A DNA stretch of 64,000 bases from Apostichopus japonicus (lineage: Eukaryota > Echinodermata > Holothuroidea > Aspidochirotida > Stichopodidae). The translations under genes and the position numbers were made by a program. A model generated the notes under the pieces. It was given only the letters and a program-made list of their open reading frames with translations. It had not been told where the DNA came from and ran no database searches. Numbering within the stretch: the first letter of the stretch is position 1; each line of letters opens with the position of its first letter. The stretch lies in assembly GCF_037975245.1 (NCBI RefSeq), contig NC_092576.1:11372111-11436110 (forward strand), read 5' to 3'. Of this stretch, positions 46,106-57,782 are shown one piece after another.

Positions 46106-49100
46106 ATGAGCGGGATTTCTTCCATTGACAGTAAGTAGCAGATTTAATAACAATGCATTGGGACAATACAATGATATATATAGTTAAGTTACAATGTATA
46201 TGAACAAAAGTCAGGCCTAAACATAAGGATTGTTAATAACTATTTGTATTTTAATGAGACTTCTTAAAGTCGATTCGAGTGTGTGGGTATATATGCTGGT
46301 AATTCATAACACTTTAACAACACTTGTTACACACACGAACTTTTATTTTTTCCGATTATTTTGACAGAAAATAAAGCGCATAATAACAGTATTATTTCTA
46401 GAATATCATATGAAATATATCATAAACCTCACGGGGGAAATTATTACAAGTTAAAAGTGTAGAAAAAACAAACTTACGTGGACCTGAAAATCAAATACAT
46501 TGTGAACAGTCAAGATTTCTTTCGTCAAAGGTATTCCTCGGGATCACAGAAACATCTAATTTCAATTTACCATATTATTTTAACTTTTAATGTCCGCGCT
46601 GCCCGGCTGTCCGACTTTCTGACTGCTATGTTGCCCTGTTGCCCTTTGTTTCGGCTGACCAACTGTTGATGTGAAAGCAATCTAATCACGGTAAAATCAA
46701 ATCGTTGAAAAGATCCAAAAATATATATTTCCACTGATACTCGTTACAATAATAAATTTTATTCACTTTTTAGGCATTTTTGTACAGATCAATAAAGACA
46801 AAAGAGATTTCCTGATCGATATTTTGTTCATTTCTATTGTTGAAAGAACAATTTTAATTATTTTAGGGATTGGCAACTATGTTTTCTTGATATACGCCAA
46901 GTGGCTCGCTTTCGTCACGGTACATCCGGGAACTGGCTCAATTTAAACAAAATGGCGCGACACATGAACTACATTCAAATCGTTTTTTCACCTCAAAGAA
47001 GGGATTTTTATGCTTTTCTATTGCTTTTACTGGAAAGACCATCTGTCAAAACTAAGAATGGATGCAAAAAAAGCAAGGGGTTATTTCTCCTTTAATGCCA
47101 TAGACTTCTACTCCTCCAGTATCTTCATGTTCAAACTTTCATAAAGGAGTCTAAAATGTCAATTACATTGGTAAACACATATACTCATGCTGTTAGAATG
47201 TACATTTTCGAGACTCGCATATTTACTAATGACCATTCCAATATTACAGCTGACCAGGGTTATAGCTAGGAGAGTGTGAGTGCTGGTTAAATAAATTTGC
47301 GAAGCGTAGCGAGCGTAGCGAGCGAAGCTCTCGCATCTCACGGCCGGGGGTCCAGGGCCCGCTTAAGGGTGATTTTTGCTACTTTTCAGATTTACAATTG
47401 GTAAATAACAGAAAAAGGTGACGTTATTATCATGTTTTACGGCAAGGGAAAGATAAATTTGTTACTTTTGTTGTATTTCACAAGCATTTTACTATTTTTT
47501 TGTGCCGGCCAGTGGACTGTTTATTCACTTCCAATGCCGGCCGGCAGGCGTGAGTGGCGGTTACCACCGGCCGCCGCCGGCCGGCGTGGCAATAACCCTG
47601 CAGCTGACAATATCTGGCAAATGAATATAAAAGAAGCTCCAAGTACAGACTTAAAGGGTGTAAAGACTCGCGCAAAAAGAAACGTCTAATGCCGGTAATT
47701 TGACCTAGTTTCGAATGAGGTGTAACAGAAGTGTTAGACACCACCATCGATCCCAGAAAAAAACACACACACATCTTGCTGCCATCGGTAATCAGATACT
47801 AGTGTACAGTCAGTACATACAGCTGCGGTCAATAACAAAGCAACAAATTCAAGCACCAATGGCTTTGTACCTTCGGGAATTACCTTTACAGGTACTGCTC
47901 ATGTTTATATGAGACAATATATATTTGTAAGTAGGCCTATTTGTCTATTTGGAAAGAGTAATCTACCTTTATTTGATTTAAAATAAAATAAAACTGTTAG
48001 CAAACAGCTTATTCACTAGAGAGCCTGTGTAAGAGAATGTGTAAAAAGTAAGTTGCCCTGACGTTTCGATCCTAGTAGGATCTTCTTCAAAGGCTAAATG
48101 ACAAGTAACAGTAATAGAAGGGACAAAAACTTGTCTGTATTCTGTGCGTGGTTTTTGTCCCTTCTGTAACTGTTACTTGTCATTTAGCCTTTGAAGAAAA
48201 TCCTGCTAGGATCGAAACGTCAGGCCCACTTACTTTTACACATTTAATTGATTTAAATCGCTTTCATGATCACACGTGACCAAAGTGACCATGTAACAGG
48301 GCTCGGCCAGAGGGTGTACTAGTTCAGCAAAATAATAAAGTTATTTGTTCGAGACCCATGATTTACATTTACTAGACTAATTTCCTGAAACTGTTTTATT
48401 AATTATCAGCTCATTTTATAGATTACAAAAAAAAAAAGGCTGATTGCGTTAATCTTCTTTCACTGCATGGGTACTCCGGACAATGTCAGACAATGTCAGA
48501 CAATGTCAGACAATGAAATACTTATAACAAAAGATTAACGCATAAATGAAGTTCCACCATTAGCATCCTTTGTCTCAATATCTTGTCCCTGGCTCGCGAT
48601 ACTGAATGTTATATGTGCCGCATGTCTATATAGGTAATCCCACCCGATACTCATAGCTAGTACAGTAACTACTGTTCATGTTCCACAACCGTGCATCAGT
48701 AACTACTGCGCTGTGTTCGCAACACGGTAATATGTGTTACAGCTAGCACAGTAATTACTGGAAAGCTGTTACACGTTGAACTACGAGTCCGACAGGTGAA
48801 AATTTGCAGTAAGAAAAAACTTGCAGTAATTACTGTGCCACCTGTTACACATGTTACCGTGTTACGAACACAGCGCAGTAGTTACTGATGCACGGTTGTG
48901 GAACATGAACAGTAGTTACTGTACTAGCTATGAGTATTGGCTGGTATTCCATATAGTGGACAACGATAAGCATATTCTGTGACGGCATCATGACAAACCT
49001 TCTCCACAAAGCTTGACTTTTTCTCTTAGAATCTTCTTCTTTCTTCAAACTTGATGATCACAATGTGATAGATTTGGACTGTTTCTTAGTATAGCTCTAA

Positions 49101-52100
49101 ATGTCCTCTATATTTTAGAAGTTACTCAAGGAGTCAATTATTTGTGGACAGATTATTATCCTCCGCCGGAAAAATATAATTTCAACTGATATGCCTCGAT
49201 AACATATTATTGACTTGGGTCTTAACTTGGGTCTAACAGGAGTGTTAGCTCAGTGGTTAACTCCGGTGCCTTCCAATCATAAGATCCATAGTTCGAGTCA
49301 CTCCAAGATTAATGTATGCCGTCCAGTTACAGAGTTGTTGACAATTGACAATTCATAATCATGGACGTTAAATATGAATCTAAGAGACTGACTTCGGTCA
49401 GCTTGTGGCTTTGATAAGCCAATGAGGCTTCTTTGCGAGCTCCTGCTTGCAGGAGGATCTAAAATACATACATACATACAACATATGCATTCCCAAAATA
49501 TCAACAATTATGATTCTTTTTTGTTGTTGTAAATCTTCGCCATTCCTCCAAATTGTTCTCATTGTTATACATATATTGGTATTATACATTGTTAATACAG
49601 TGCGGGAATTTCGAGATGGGGGCGACAGAGGTCGAAATGACTATGCATACGCTGATCCGATTGAAGAGCTTGGGCGTGGCCGTAGAGCGGACAGACACCA
49701 TCACGGAAGGGACCGCGGTTTTCCAAAGCACGATTACCGTGAACCGATATTTGTACAACCGAGAAGTCAACGGTTTCTATCGACCGGTCCTATTGTAACC
49801 ACTCCCTCTATGGATCTACAAGTACCAAGTCGCCCGCAACCTCGATACCCACCTGGGGTAAACCCACATTACCCACCTCATAATGCTGTAAGTATATATA
49901 TATGACATTCAGTTAAGTTAAAGCCTGTCTTCTTCTTCTTCTTTTTCTTCTTCTTCTTCTTCTTCTTCATTGAGGTCCCTTTATCATCCGACAGTGTGCT
50001 GATTGAGAATCATTTGAGCAGTTAAATTAAAAACAATAGCAGCTCTTGCGAAAGTGAGTGGTGTCTTATGCAGCAAATTCTCAATCAGTGACGGGGTAAC
50101 AGGAGTGGGGGGACGCCAGGTTGGTGTGTGGGAACGGGTAGGAGAAAGCATACTTTAGGCAATGCCAATTGCAGTTAGTAGACATCTCGCGTTACCTAAA
50201 ATTTTCGAATCTAACGATTTTTTAATAAGGTTACGGAATCATTAAGGACTACTGTATGAGACAATACTTTAGAATAAACATCTTAACCAGTCGATAGTCG
50301 GCTATGTGAAGTTGAAACCATATTTATATAATTTTAAATCCAACTAATATTGTATTTTACATCGGAGGGCTTAAGCTGACCAAATCTGTGTTCTTTTCAT
50401 AATGGTCCTAATTATTTGGGGAACTATGGATATTCGTCAATGGGAAGCATAACTTCAGTTTGATGATCCTATTCTCATAGACGTATGTATCGCTCCAACT
50501 TGGTCTGTCTATTTTGCTAGACTAAGAGGTTCAGCCACTTTGATAAAATGCGACTTCGATGGGTAAATAATTTTTGTCCAACATGAGCATGTAGTAGTGG
50601 TATCGAGACAATGTATTATGTGAAGGTCCCTATTAATATGAAGGGTAAATATTTATCCTGCTGTGAATCATTGGTTAAGATTGAGAGAGACACCAAATTC
50701 GATAGTTAGCATTATAAACGCTACAAGAGATATAATGAATTTTGAACCCAAATGATCACTCATTCACATAACAAGGAAGTACCGGTCCTCACTTCATTGT
50801 TAGTATGACTGTGAGACCTGTATATAACTTCACACCTTTTTTTTGCCCCCACAAAATGGCAAGTTCGGTAAGTATTGCCTACAACTTGAACGTATACTTT
50901 ACAAAGGGTGTCATTCCTATTTCCATGAAACTACACTTTAGGCAAGCAATTTTGTGTCGGCTATTCAAGTAAAATGAAGGCACAACCATCAGGGGCGAAG
51001 CCAGGATTTTCAAAGTTGAAGGCACGACTATCTGAGCGGAGAGCCACCATCGGATGGCGCGGAGCGTACAAGAAATTGTTGGTTGCGCAAACCCCCCAGA
51101 AGGCCGGAAAACGGCCCTTTCCGAGTGTTCATTCTGGTTACCTGGCCTCTTGCTAACTTGAGAAACCTCATTCAATATCACTTTTAAACCCCAAATAAAC
51201 AAGAATTACTTCATAGTTTGTTTAGCGCTATATAAAAATTGTGTATCATTTTTATCACTATTATGCATGATGACTGACTGGACTAACCAGACTACTCTTT
51301 AGGTTTGGCTGATAATTACGTCAACATGTTAACAGAGTGTGGACGACACTTTACTGCAGCACGCTAAGAACCTGCTGTTCGAACCAGGGAGTTGTTCCAT
51401 AACAACTCCCTGTTCGAACCATCTTTACTAAGTTACAGTTACTAGTGAAATACAGGGCCATCTTTTTAGATTCCTACACAGTCATTAGAAGAAACCGCCT
51501 TCGAGTATAAACGAAGTCGTCTGTTAGTAATTTTTCCCCCAGAGATGCATCTGCTGACCGGTCTTATATGTGTTACAACACACTTTTCAATTGACACTGA
51601 TTAACGGATGTCTCTTATTCACACTATTTCAAACTGATCAAGCCATGTTCATTGAGAACATGTCACAGCATGTTGGATCATTTATGTTTGTTTAAAAGTA
51701 AGATGGCCTGACGTTTCGATACTAACAGGATCTTCTCCAGAGGCTAAATGACAAGAAACAGTAACATAAGGGGCAAAAACACGCACAGAATACAGACAGG
51801 TTAATGAGCATGGTGAACAAAATGAGATACATGTAAGGGGATTAGTAGACAAGGGTTCTAAGACAAAATCCACCAGGGGATTTTGTCCAGGGGGATTTTG
51901 TCCAGGGGGAATTTGTCCAGGGGGATTTTGTCCGGGGGGATTTTGTCCGGGGGGGGGGTTATGTCCGGGGGGATTTTGTCCGGGGTCACCGTAGACAAGG
52001 GATGGAGAGAAGAAAGAAAGAAACCAACAGGGGAAGACTGAGGAGAGGTAGGAGATAAACAATGGAGGGACAAAGATAGGATTAAGGGAAGGGGGTAGGA

Positions 52101-54037
52101 ATAAACTGGAGAAGGACAAAGACAGAAAGGTGTGGAGAGAAGGGAAACAAAAATAATTTATGTTTGGCAGGTATAGGTATAGTCAAGGAACATCGCCCAA
52201 AAAAAATTGTCTTATTAGTCGGTTTCATGTTTCAAATATCAAGTCAGTTGTTTATATTTGTTTCAGCTATATAAATCCTTCAATTAGTCCTTTCTCTTCC
52301 ATTTCAGTATCCCATCGGATACAATCCTACCTACGCTAGGAGACCCGGCTGTTGCCCAGGTCAAGACGATACCACGTTGGTGATTCTCGCTATATTTGTA
52401 ATATGTTTCTGTCCTGCTGGATGGCTCTGTGGACTTTTTGCGTTATGCTGCGTATGCCAGGTAAACATCACTACAGCATAACACTTGTTTTTTTATTAGT
52501 TTGTTCTCTTGGTGGGAGGAAGGAGGTGGGTAGGAAATATTATTGTATTGCAATAAATCAAAATTAAACATTGCATATTGAACCAAAAAATAAATAAATA
52601 CTGATCAAAGTATTAGCATTTATTAGCATTAACCCCACCACTATTAGCATTAACCCCACCACTATTACCTGCAACCTCACCACTATTATCATTAACCCCA
52701 CCACTATTACCATCAACCCCACCACTATGAGCATTAATCCCACTAATATCAGCATTTACCCCACCACTGTTAGAATTAACCCCACCAATATCAGCATTAA
52801 CCCCACCACTTTTAGTATTAACCCCACCACTATTAGCATTAACCCCACCACTTTTAGCATTAAGGTCCCCACCACTATTAGCATTAAGGTCCCCACCACT
52901 GTTATCATTAACCCCACCACTATCAGCATCAACCCCACCACTATTAGCATCAACCCCACCACTATCAGCATTAACCCCACCACTATTATCATTAACCCCA
53001 CAACTATTAGCATTAACCCCACCACTATGAGTATTAACCCCACCACTATCAGCATTAATCCCACCTCTATTACCATAACCCACCACTTTTAGCATTAGCC
53101 CCACCACTATAAGCGTTAACCCCACCACTATCAGCATTTACCCCGCCACTATTAGCATTAACTCCACCACTATTACCTTCAACCCCACCACTATTATCAT
53201 TAACCCCACCACAATTATCATTTACCCCACCACTATAAACATTAATCCCACTACTATTACCATTAACCCAACCGTTATTACCATTAACCCCACCACTATT
53301 ACCATCAATCCCACTACTATTAGCATCAACCCCACCTCTATCAGCATTCATCCCACCACTATTACCATAACCCCACCAATTTTAGCATTAACCCCACCAC
53401 TATAAGCATTGAACCCACAACTATAAGCATTACCCCACCACTATTAGCATCAACCCCACCACTATTATCATTAAGCCCACCACTGTTACCATTTACCCCA
53501 CCACTATAAGCATTAACCCCACCACTATTACCATTAACCCAACCATTATTAGCATCAACTGTGATCTCATTGGTGCAGTTTTAAAAACTAGCCACAATAT
53601 ATCCTGTTTACACTTCTTATTGTGGTTCTTTGTTTTAAAAGAGAAACACACCAAATCAAAACCTGTTCTCGTAGAACTGCATTTATTGGAGAAATAAAAA
53701 AATGTTTAAAAAAAACAAGACTTGATAGCCGGAACTACATGTAACCATGAGAACTACATAACCACTGAAGGAGACACCGTATAATTTTGTGGCTATTTCT
53801 CTTTTATTACTGCAGGCTAGAGAAACCGACGCCATGGGAAATTATGAGCAAAGCCAAAGAAATAGGGACTATTCACTCTACTTGTCATTAGCTGGAGGGT
53901 GTTTTGGGATTATAGACGCCGTTTTGGGAGTATTGGTCTTAATATTATGGGGGATTTACGTTGCTAATTGGTTCACTTTTTCCAATACTATCGCCAATAC
54001 TGCCATCGCCGATGCTGCCCTGGACGCCTCTGGTTAA
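46106..54037 (+). CDS. CD225/dispanin-family two-pass membrane protein (gene 2)
   Basis: Coding exons: 46106-46130 (MSGISSID plus one base), 49601-49887, 52308-52460 and 53816-54037 (stop TAA), with GT..AG borders and matching phases 1, 0, 0; about 228 residues. Exons 2-4 are well supported. Exon 1 is chosen because it has an ATG in good context (ACACAATGAG), a GTAAGT donor and the required phase. The N-terminal part (about 10-104) is Arg/Asp/His- then Pro-rich (GRNDYAYADP, RPQPRYPPG, NPHYPPHN). Exon 3 carries ARRPGCCPGQDD and membrane segment 1 with Cys motifs (VICFCPAGW, ALCCVCQ). Exon 4 carries ARETDAMGNYEQSQ and membrane segment 2 (about 176-205). The CD225 core is split after Gln by a phase-0 intron, as in gene 1. 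Introns contain a truncated MITE, fold-back elements, a SINE and two minisatellites. Function is unknown beyond membrane localisation typical of the family. Confidence 0.83.
47655..47834 (+). mobile_element. TTAA-type MITE, truncated (copy 3)
   Basis: Begins after TTAA (47651-47654) with AGGGTGTAAAGACTCGCGC and matches 45439-45625, then breaks off after CAGCTGCGGTCAATA. It lies in intron 1 of CD225 gene 2. Confidence 0.8.
48055..48230. mobile_element. Fold-back element with two hammerhead-like motifs
   Basis: Arms of about 80 bases. The left arm is CCTGACGTTTCGATCCTAGT, AGGATCTTCTTCAAAGGCTA, AATGACAAGTAACAGT, GGGACAAAAAC; the right arm is its complement, ending GGATCGAAACGTCAGG. The spacer is about 20 bases (TTGTCTGTATTCTGTGCGTG). 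Each arm, read outward, has GCCT..TTGAAGA, a GATCC/GGATC hairpin, GAAA and CGTC followed by AGG. A single-arm relative lies at 51697-51805. Confidence 0.75.
48480..48520. repeat. GACAATGTCA tandem repeat, four units
   Basis: GGACAATGTCAGACAATGTC and the next two units; the unit is nearly palindromic. It is in intron 1 of CD225 gene 2. Confidence 0.85.
48647..48937. mobile_element. Fold-back element with arms of about 114 bases
   Basis: The left arm ATACTCATAGCTAGTACAGT ... TAATTACTG (48647-48764) is almost exactly the reverse complement of the right arm (48831-48937). The arms contain repeated CAGTAACTACTG and CAGTAATTACTG near-palindromes. The central spacer is about 65 bases. Flanks show no clear target duplication. 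No coding potential. Confidence 0.85.
49236..49482 (+). mobile_element. tRNA-headed SINE (family 1), complete
   Basis: Head with A box TTAGCTCAGTGGTTAACTC and B box AGTTCGAGTCAC. The body has ATTAATGTATGCCGTCCAGT and CATGGACGTTAAATATGAAT, the 3' part GACTGACTTCGGTCAGCTTG and CTGCTTGCAGGAGGATCT, then an AATACATACATACATACA tail. It ends about 120 bases before exon 2 of CD225 gene 2. The antisense match is at 18061-18300. Confidence 0.9.
50200..50980. other. CD225 gene 2 intron 2, no further feature recognised
   Basis: Ordinary AT-rich intron sequence after a TTC/TTCTTC run (49928-49968). No element ends or exon-like reading were identified. Confidence 0.5.
50985..51140 (+). mobile_element. hAT-type MITE fragment
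   Basis: CATCAGGGGCGAAGCCAGGA, CTATCTGAGCGGAGAGCCAC, GGATGGCGCGGAGCGTACAA and a GAAAAC..CCC stretch follow the order of the element at 31960-32214. The right end is not clear. Confidence 0.6.
51240..51660 (-). repeat. Antisense partner of the repeat at 16930-17885
   Basis: The reverse complement aligns to both flanks of the MITE 16993-17555 but lacks the MITE. It includes a perfect hairpin at about 51370-51418 (GTTCGAACCAGGGAGTTGTT and its complement). Confidence 0.7.
51697..51805 (-). ncRNA. Hammerhead-like motif repeat, single arm
   Basis: The minus strand reads GCCTCTGGAGAAGATCCTGT, TAGTATCGAAACGTCAGGCC: a CTGGAGA in place of CTGAAGA, imperfect stem II, GAAA and CGTC. It matches one arm of the 48.1-kb fold-back. 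Confidence 0.35.
51868..51990. repeat. GGGGGATTTTGTCC(A/G) minisatellite
   Basis: About seven units of 15-18 bases; GGGGGATTTTGTCCAGG changes to GGGGGATTTTGTCCGGG across the array. In CD225 gene 2 intron 2. Confidence 0.9.
52612..53562. repeat. 21-bp minisatellite in CD225 gene 2 intron 3
   Basis: About 45 units of AACCCCACCACTATTAGCAT plus T, with TATTACCAT, TATCAGCAT and TATGAGCAT variants. It fills most of the intron between exons 52308-52460 and 53816-54037. Open frames on both strands (SINPTTI and GVNANSG) are due to the 21-base period. Confidence 0.95.
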
Positions 54038-54149
54038 AGCTTTGCAGAATATTTACAGTTCATCGTTGCCATTCTGTTCCGACGTCATCAACATTCTATA
54101 ATATGCACGATATTATACACCTCACAGTATGAGATACGAAATTTAGGCG

Positions 54150-54435
54150 AACTATACGTGGGCAGAATATTTTAAATATCGGTTACTTTCGGTTATACCT
54201 ATATGATACTATCCTTTAGGTAACTGAAGGTAATTTTAAACGTTCTATACTTATACAGAATATTTTATATATTAGTTACTTTCGGATATTATTCTACAGG
54301 TAGCTGAAGGTACCTTAAGCGTACTACCTTTACGCAGACTATTTTAAATATCGGTTGCTTTCGGCTACCTATAGGATAATATATTTTACAAATCAGATAC
54401 CTTCAGTTACCTATAGGATAATATCCTATACACAA
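54150..54435. repeat. Degenerate tandem repeat after CD225 gene 2
   Basis: ATATTTTAAATATCGGTTAC, TTTCGG, ACCTATAGGATAATAT and GGTA(A/G)CTGAAGGTA recur about four times. They begin about 110 bases past the stop, so they are possibly part of the 3' UTR. Confidence 0.7.
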
Positions 54436-54976
54436 TTGTGTATCCCGAATGTAATTTAACGCATACGATGTCCTGTCTTTCATTCTAATTGATATTTTTT
54501 GACAACGATTTTTTTCCGGAACGAAACCTCTGATTTTTATTTTATTTTGGGGTCGTTATTGATGACCCTTTAGTTAGACAAGGCCCAGAAACATCCAGCG
54601 AAATAGAATAGCAAAATTGATCGGTTAAACTTGACAGTATTCGCCCACCCTTTACTTGAGATGATAAAAGGTGCCACGTTTAATATTGACCGAATGATAT
54701 GTCTTTTTGAAAGTTCTTTAAAACCTCATCGGTTCGGAGGTAAACGTTTGGTTATTTCTGACACCCCCTTCCCCCCCCCATCCCTTTCCATTCCCTCAAT
54801 CTAATTGGAACAAGTGTATATGTGTCACTAAACTTTCATATTATGCTTCAAAGCACTCTCACTGACAGTATGTACAGTATGAATAGACTAGTATTTAGTA
54901 GTAGTTTCTATAGTACTTCTATAAAATATATTTCACGAATTACTTAACAAACTTCCAGTACGTTTGCTGTCAATCA

Positions 54977-54978
<2 letters not shown>

Positions 54979-55029
<51 letters not shown>

Positions 55030-55038
55030 GATATATAC

Positions 55039-55088
<50 letters not shown>

Positions 55089-55116
55089 ATATATATATAT
55101 ATATGTATATGTATAT

Positions 55117-55193
<77 letters not shown>

Positions 55194-55208
55194 TTAATAT
55201 ATATATAT
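54979..55208. repeat. (TA)n microsatellite with ACATATAC interruptions
   Basis: About 230 bases of TA repeats with TATACATATAC and TGTATATGTATA segments. Confidence 0.97.
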
Positions 55209-55209
55209 G

Positions 55210-56015
55210 AATGAAAGGAAGAATATAGAATTTATATTAGCTTTTATTCAGAAAATTGTCCCACCTTGGTGACGTAAGTATAACAAATCATAGTATACAT
55301 GAAGTTTTAATAATTATTTTTGCAATCTAGTATGAATCCACCAGATAATAGCAGCTTTAGGCAAAATGTACTTTTCATGTGAAGCGTAAGTAAATACAGC
55401 TTAATTACATGGATTTAAGTGATTCGTGATTAATTATTTGTATGTCCTTTACGATACTTGACAGTTTGTGGAGAAAAGTGGAGAAAGGACTACATGGTCA
55501 CGAATTTAATTTTATATTCTCTGGACCTATCAAAACACAGTCCTGGTAGTATCTATGTAGTACTTTTCACATGAGAAATGACAAGTCCAAACTCTGAAGC
55601 TCATTAAATTAATGAAAGTGGCTGGACTGACAAATCTACCATAGGGATCATTAAGTCTGATATACAATACAAAGCTTCATAGGGAAGCGTAATTAGCGTA
55701 ATATGGCCTCCAATAATATGAATAAAGTGTGTAACAAATTTGTGAAGGACATGTGCTGTTCAAAGCCATCCAAGACTGCCGTGTTGTTTGGGCCATAATA
55801 TATATCAAGACTATGGTCTTGATAAGTGTGTTCACGTTTTTGCATTTCAAAAATTAATTCTGTTGATTTATTGATAAAAAAGTCTCTCTAATTAAGAAAT
55901 ATCAATATAATGGATAGATTTATTGAGATTAAACTACATGATGCCTGTAATCATCTGCCTGGTTGGAACTGCTTGCCGGTTATTGAAGTCCTTTGGCCTA
56001 CACAACTTTTCCTTA
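55210..56015. other. Non-coding stretch, no feature recognised
   Basis: AT-rich sequence between the TA repeat and a MITE fragment. No gene or defined repeat was seen. Confidence 0.5.
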
Positions 56016-56020
56016 CTTAA

Positions 56021-56110
56021 AGTCATTGTAGACTTGCCCCAAACCGTGTGCGGCCATCTTAAAGTGAAACTTTCTGTTGCTTGCAAGTGGCGTTTTGTTC
56101 GTGTCGGTAC
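56021..56110 (-). mobile_element. TTAA-type MITE, truncated (copy 4)
   Basis: After TTAA (56017-56020), AGTCATTGTAGACTTGCCCC, GCGGCCATCTTAAAGT and TTTCTGTTGCTTGCAAGTGG match 27933-28035. The match ends at GACAG where another element begins (CAGGCGCGTATCCAGG at 56125), which then has a purine-rich interior to about 56300. Confidence 0.75.
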
Positions 56111-56550
56111 AAAATGCAGACAGCAGGCGCGTATCCAGGGGGGCGTTGGGGGCGCGCCCCCGGGTAAGGAAAAGAGGAGAGAAAAAGAAGAGAAGAAAAA
56201 AAGGAAAAAAGAGGGAGAAAAAAAGAGGAGGGAGGAGAGGAAGGAAGGGAAAAGAAACAGAAGAAAGAGAGAACAAGCAAAAAAGGAGGGAGTAGAAGAT
56301 AAACGCCAAGATACCGGGAAGAGAAGAGGAACAGTCATAATTACAGCACTGATCACTATTATATACACAGGGTAGCCAGTGACGGATCGAGGATTACGGA
56401 GGGGCGTGCGCCTCACCCTACCTCTTACACCAACCAACTCCATTTTTTACGTTTCCATTTTCCTCTCTCACTAATGAAGATATCTATCTATCTATATATA
56501 TATATATATATAGATATATATATACTATATATATATATATATATATAAAT

Positions 56551-57592
56551 GAAAATCGTAATGAGTTGGAAAATCAAGAACAGTGAAAAAACTTTCAGCC
56601 TCCACCGGGATTCGAACCACGGGCCTCCCGCTCTGTACGCGGACACCCTAACCACTAGGCTATGGACGCTGATTGTATGTCCAGAGGTTCGAAACCGGTA
56701 AGGAAGATCGTAATTCCACTGCAGGCGTTTGTCACCTATATCGAACAATACTAGTTCTGTTTTTGGTGACATATTTTGCCCTACTCTAGAGATCAAACAT
56801 GATGCTATCCAACTCGAAAATCATTTGTGATTCCTAAAGCCGGATCTCGAAAGAGATACTTTGAACAGACTTTATGTTGATGCAATGGAGGTAAACGACA
56901 AAGGCAAATGAATATATATAAATGAAAATCGTAATGAGTTGGAAATTCAAGAACAGTGAAAAAACTTTCAGCCTCCACCGGGATTCGAACCACGGGCCTC
57001 CCGCTCTGTACGCGGACACCCTAACCACTAGGCTATGGACGCTGATTGTATGTCCAGAGGTTCGAAACCGGTAAGGAAGATCGTAATTCCACTGTAGGCG
57101 TTTGTCACCTATATCGAACAATACTAGTTCTGTTTTTGGTGACATATTTTGCCCTACTCTAGAGATCAAACATGATGCTATCCAACTCGAAAATCATTTG
57201 TGATTCCTAAAGCCGGATCTCGAAAGAGATACTTTGAACAGACTTTATGTTGATGCAATGGAGGTAAACGACAAAGGCAAATGAATATATATAAATGAAA
57301 ATCGTAATGAGTTGGAAAATCAAGAACAGTGAAAAAACTTTCAGCCTCCACCGGGATTCGAACCACGGGCCTCCCGCTCTGTACGCGGACACCCTAACCA
57401 CTAGGCTATGGACGCTGATTGTATGTCCAGAGGTTCGAAACCGGTAAGGAAGATCGTAATTCCACTGTAGGCGTTTGTCACCTATATCGAACAATACTAG
57501 TTCTGTTTTTGGTGACATATTTTGCCCTACTCTAGAGATCAAACATGATGCTATCCAACTCGAAAATCATTTGTGATTCCTAAAGCCGGATA
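56551..57592 (-). mobile_element. Three tandem copies of a 373-bp SINE-containing unit
   Basis: GAAAATCGTAATGAGTTGGA starts units at 56551, 56924 and 57297. The first two units are full length; the third stops near 57592 in a TA repeat. The units are almost identical over their shared length. Each has a 72-nt tRNA-like head on the minus strand (56598-56669, 56971-57042, 57344-57415): A box TAGCCTAGTGGTTAGG, B box GGTTCGAATCC, acceptor stem pairing at six of seven positions and a loop GTACAGA (anticodon ACA). T-stem mismatches and the attached body argue for a SINE rather than working tRNA genes. Confidence 0.85.
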
Positions 57593-57782
57593 TATATATA
57601 TATATATATACTATATATGATTACGAGTGTGTGTGTGTGTGTTTGTATGGACGTCTTAAATTGTACAATTGTGCTATGAAACCAACTGTGGCGGGTCTCG
57701 AACTTGACCGAGTCGTCGGGGAACACAACGAACCCATCACTTCTTGAGATTGTTCTCATCTGCATGAAAACGCGCGCCCATA

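Noticed and set aside
48480-48520. CRISPR-like direct repeats
   Set aside because: Only four contiguous 11-bp units without spacers, in a eukaryotic intron. No array in the window has unique spacers between constant repeats.
49447-49600. Upstream in-frame Met extension of CD225 gene 2 exon 2
   Set aside because: The extension reads antisense-like SINE tail and intron sequence; a good acceptor (GTTAATACAG) ends at 49600.
52613-53351. Open frames reading GVNANSG and SINPTTI repeats
   Set aside because: Produced by the 21-bp minisatellite inside an intron of CD225 gene 2.
55934-56443. Overlapping 150- and 169-codon open frames on opposite strands
   Set aside because: They span a MITE fragment and a purine-rich (GAAAAGA) tract, giving low-complexity K/E or S/F/L translations without domains.
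56598-57415. Three tRNA genes on the minus strand
   Set aside because: Heads fold partly but have T-stem mismatches and an unusual ACA anticodon loop, and each continues into a SINE body.
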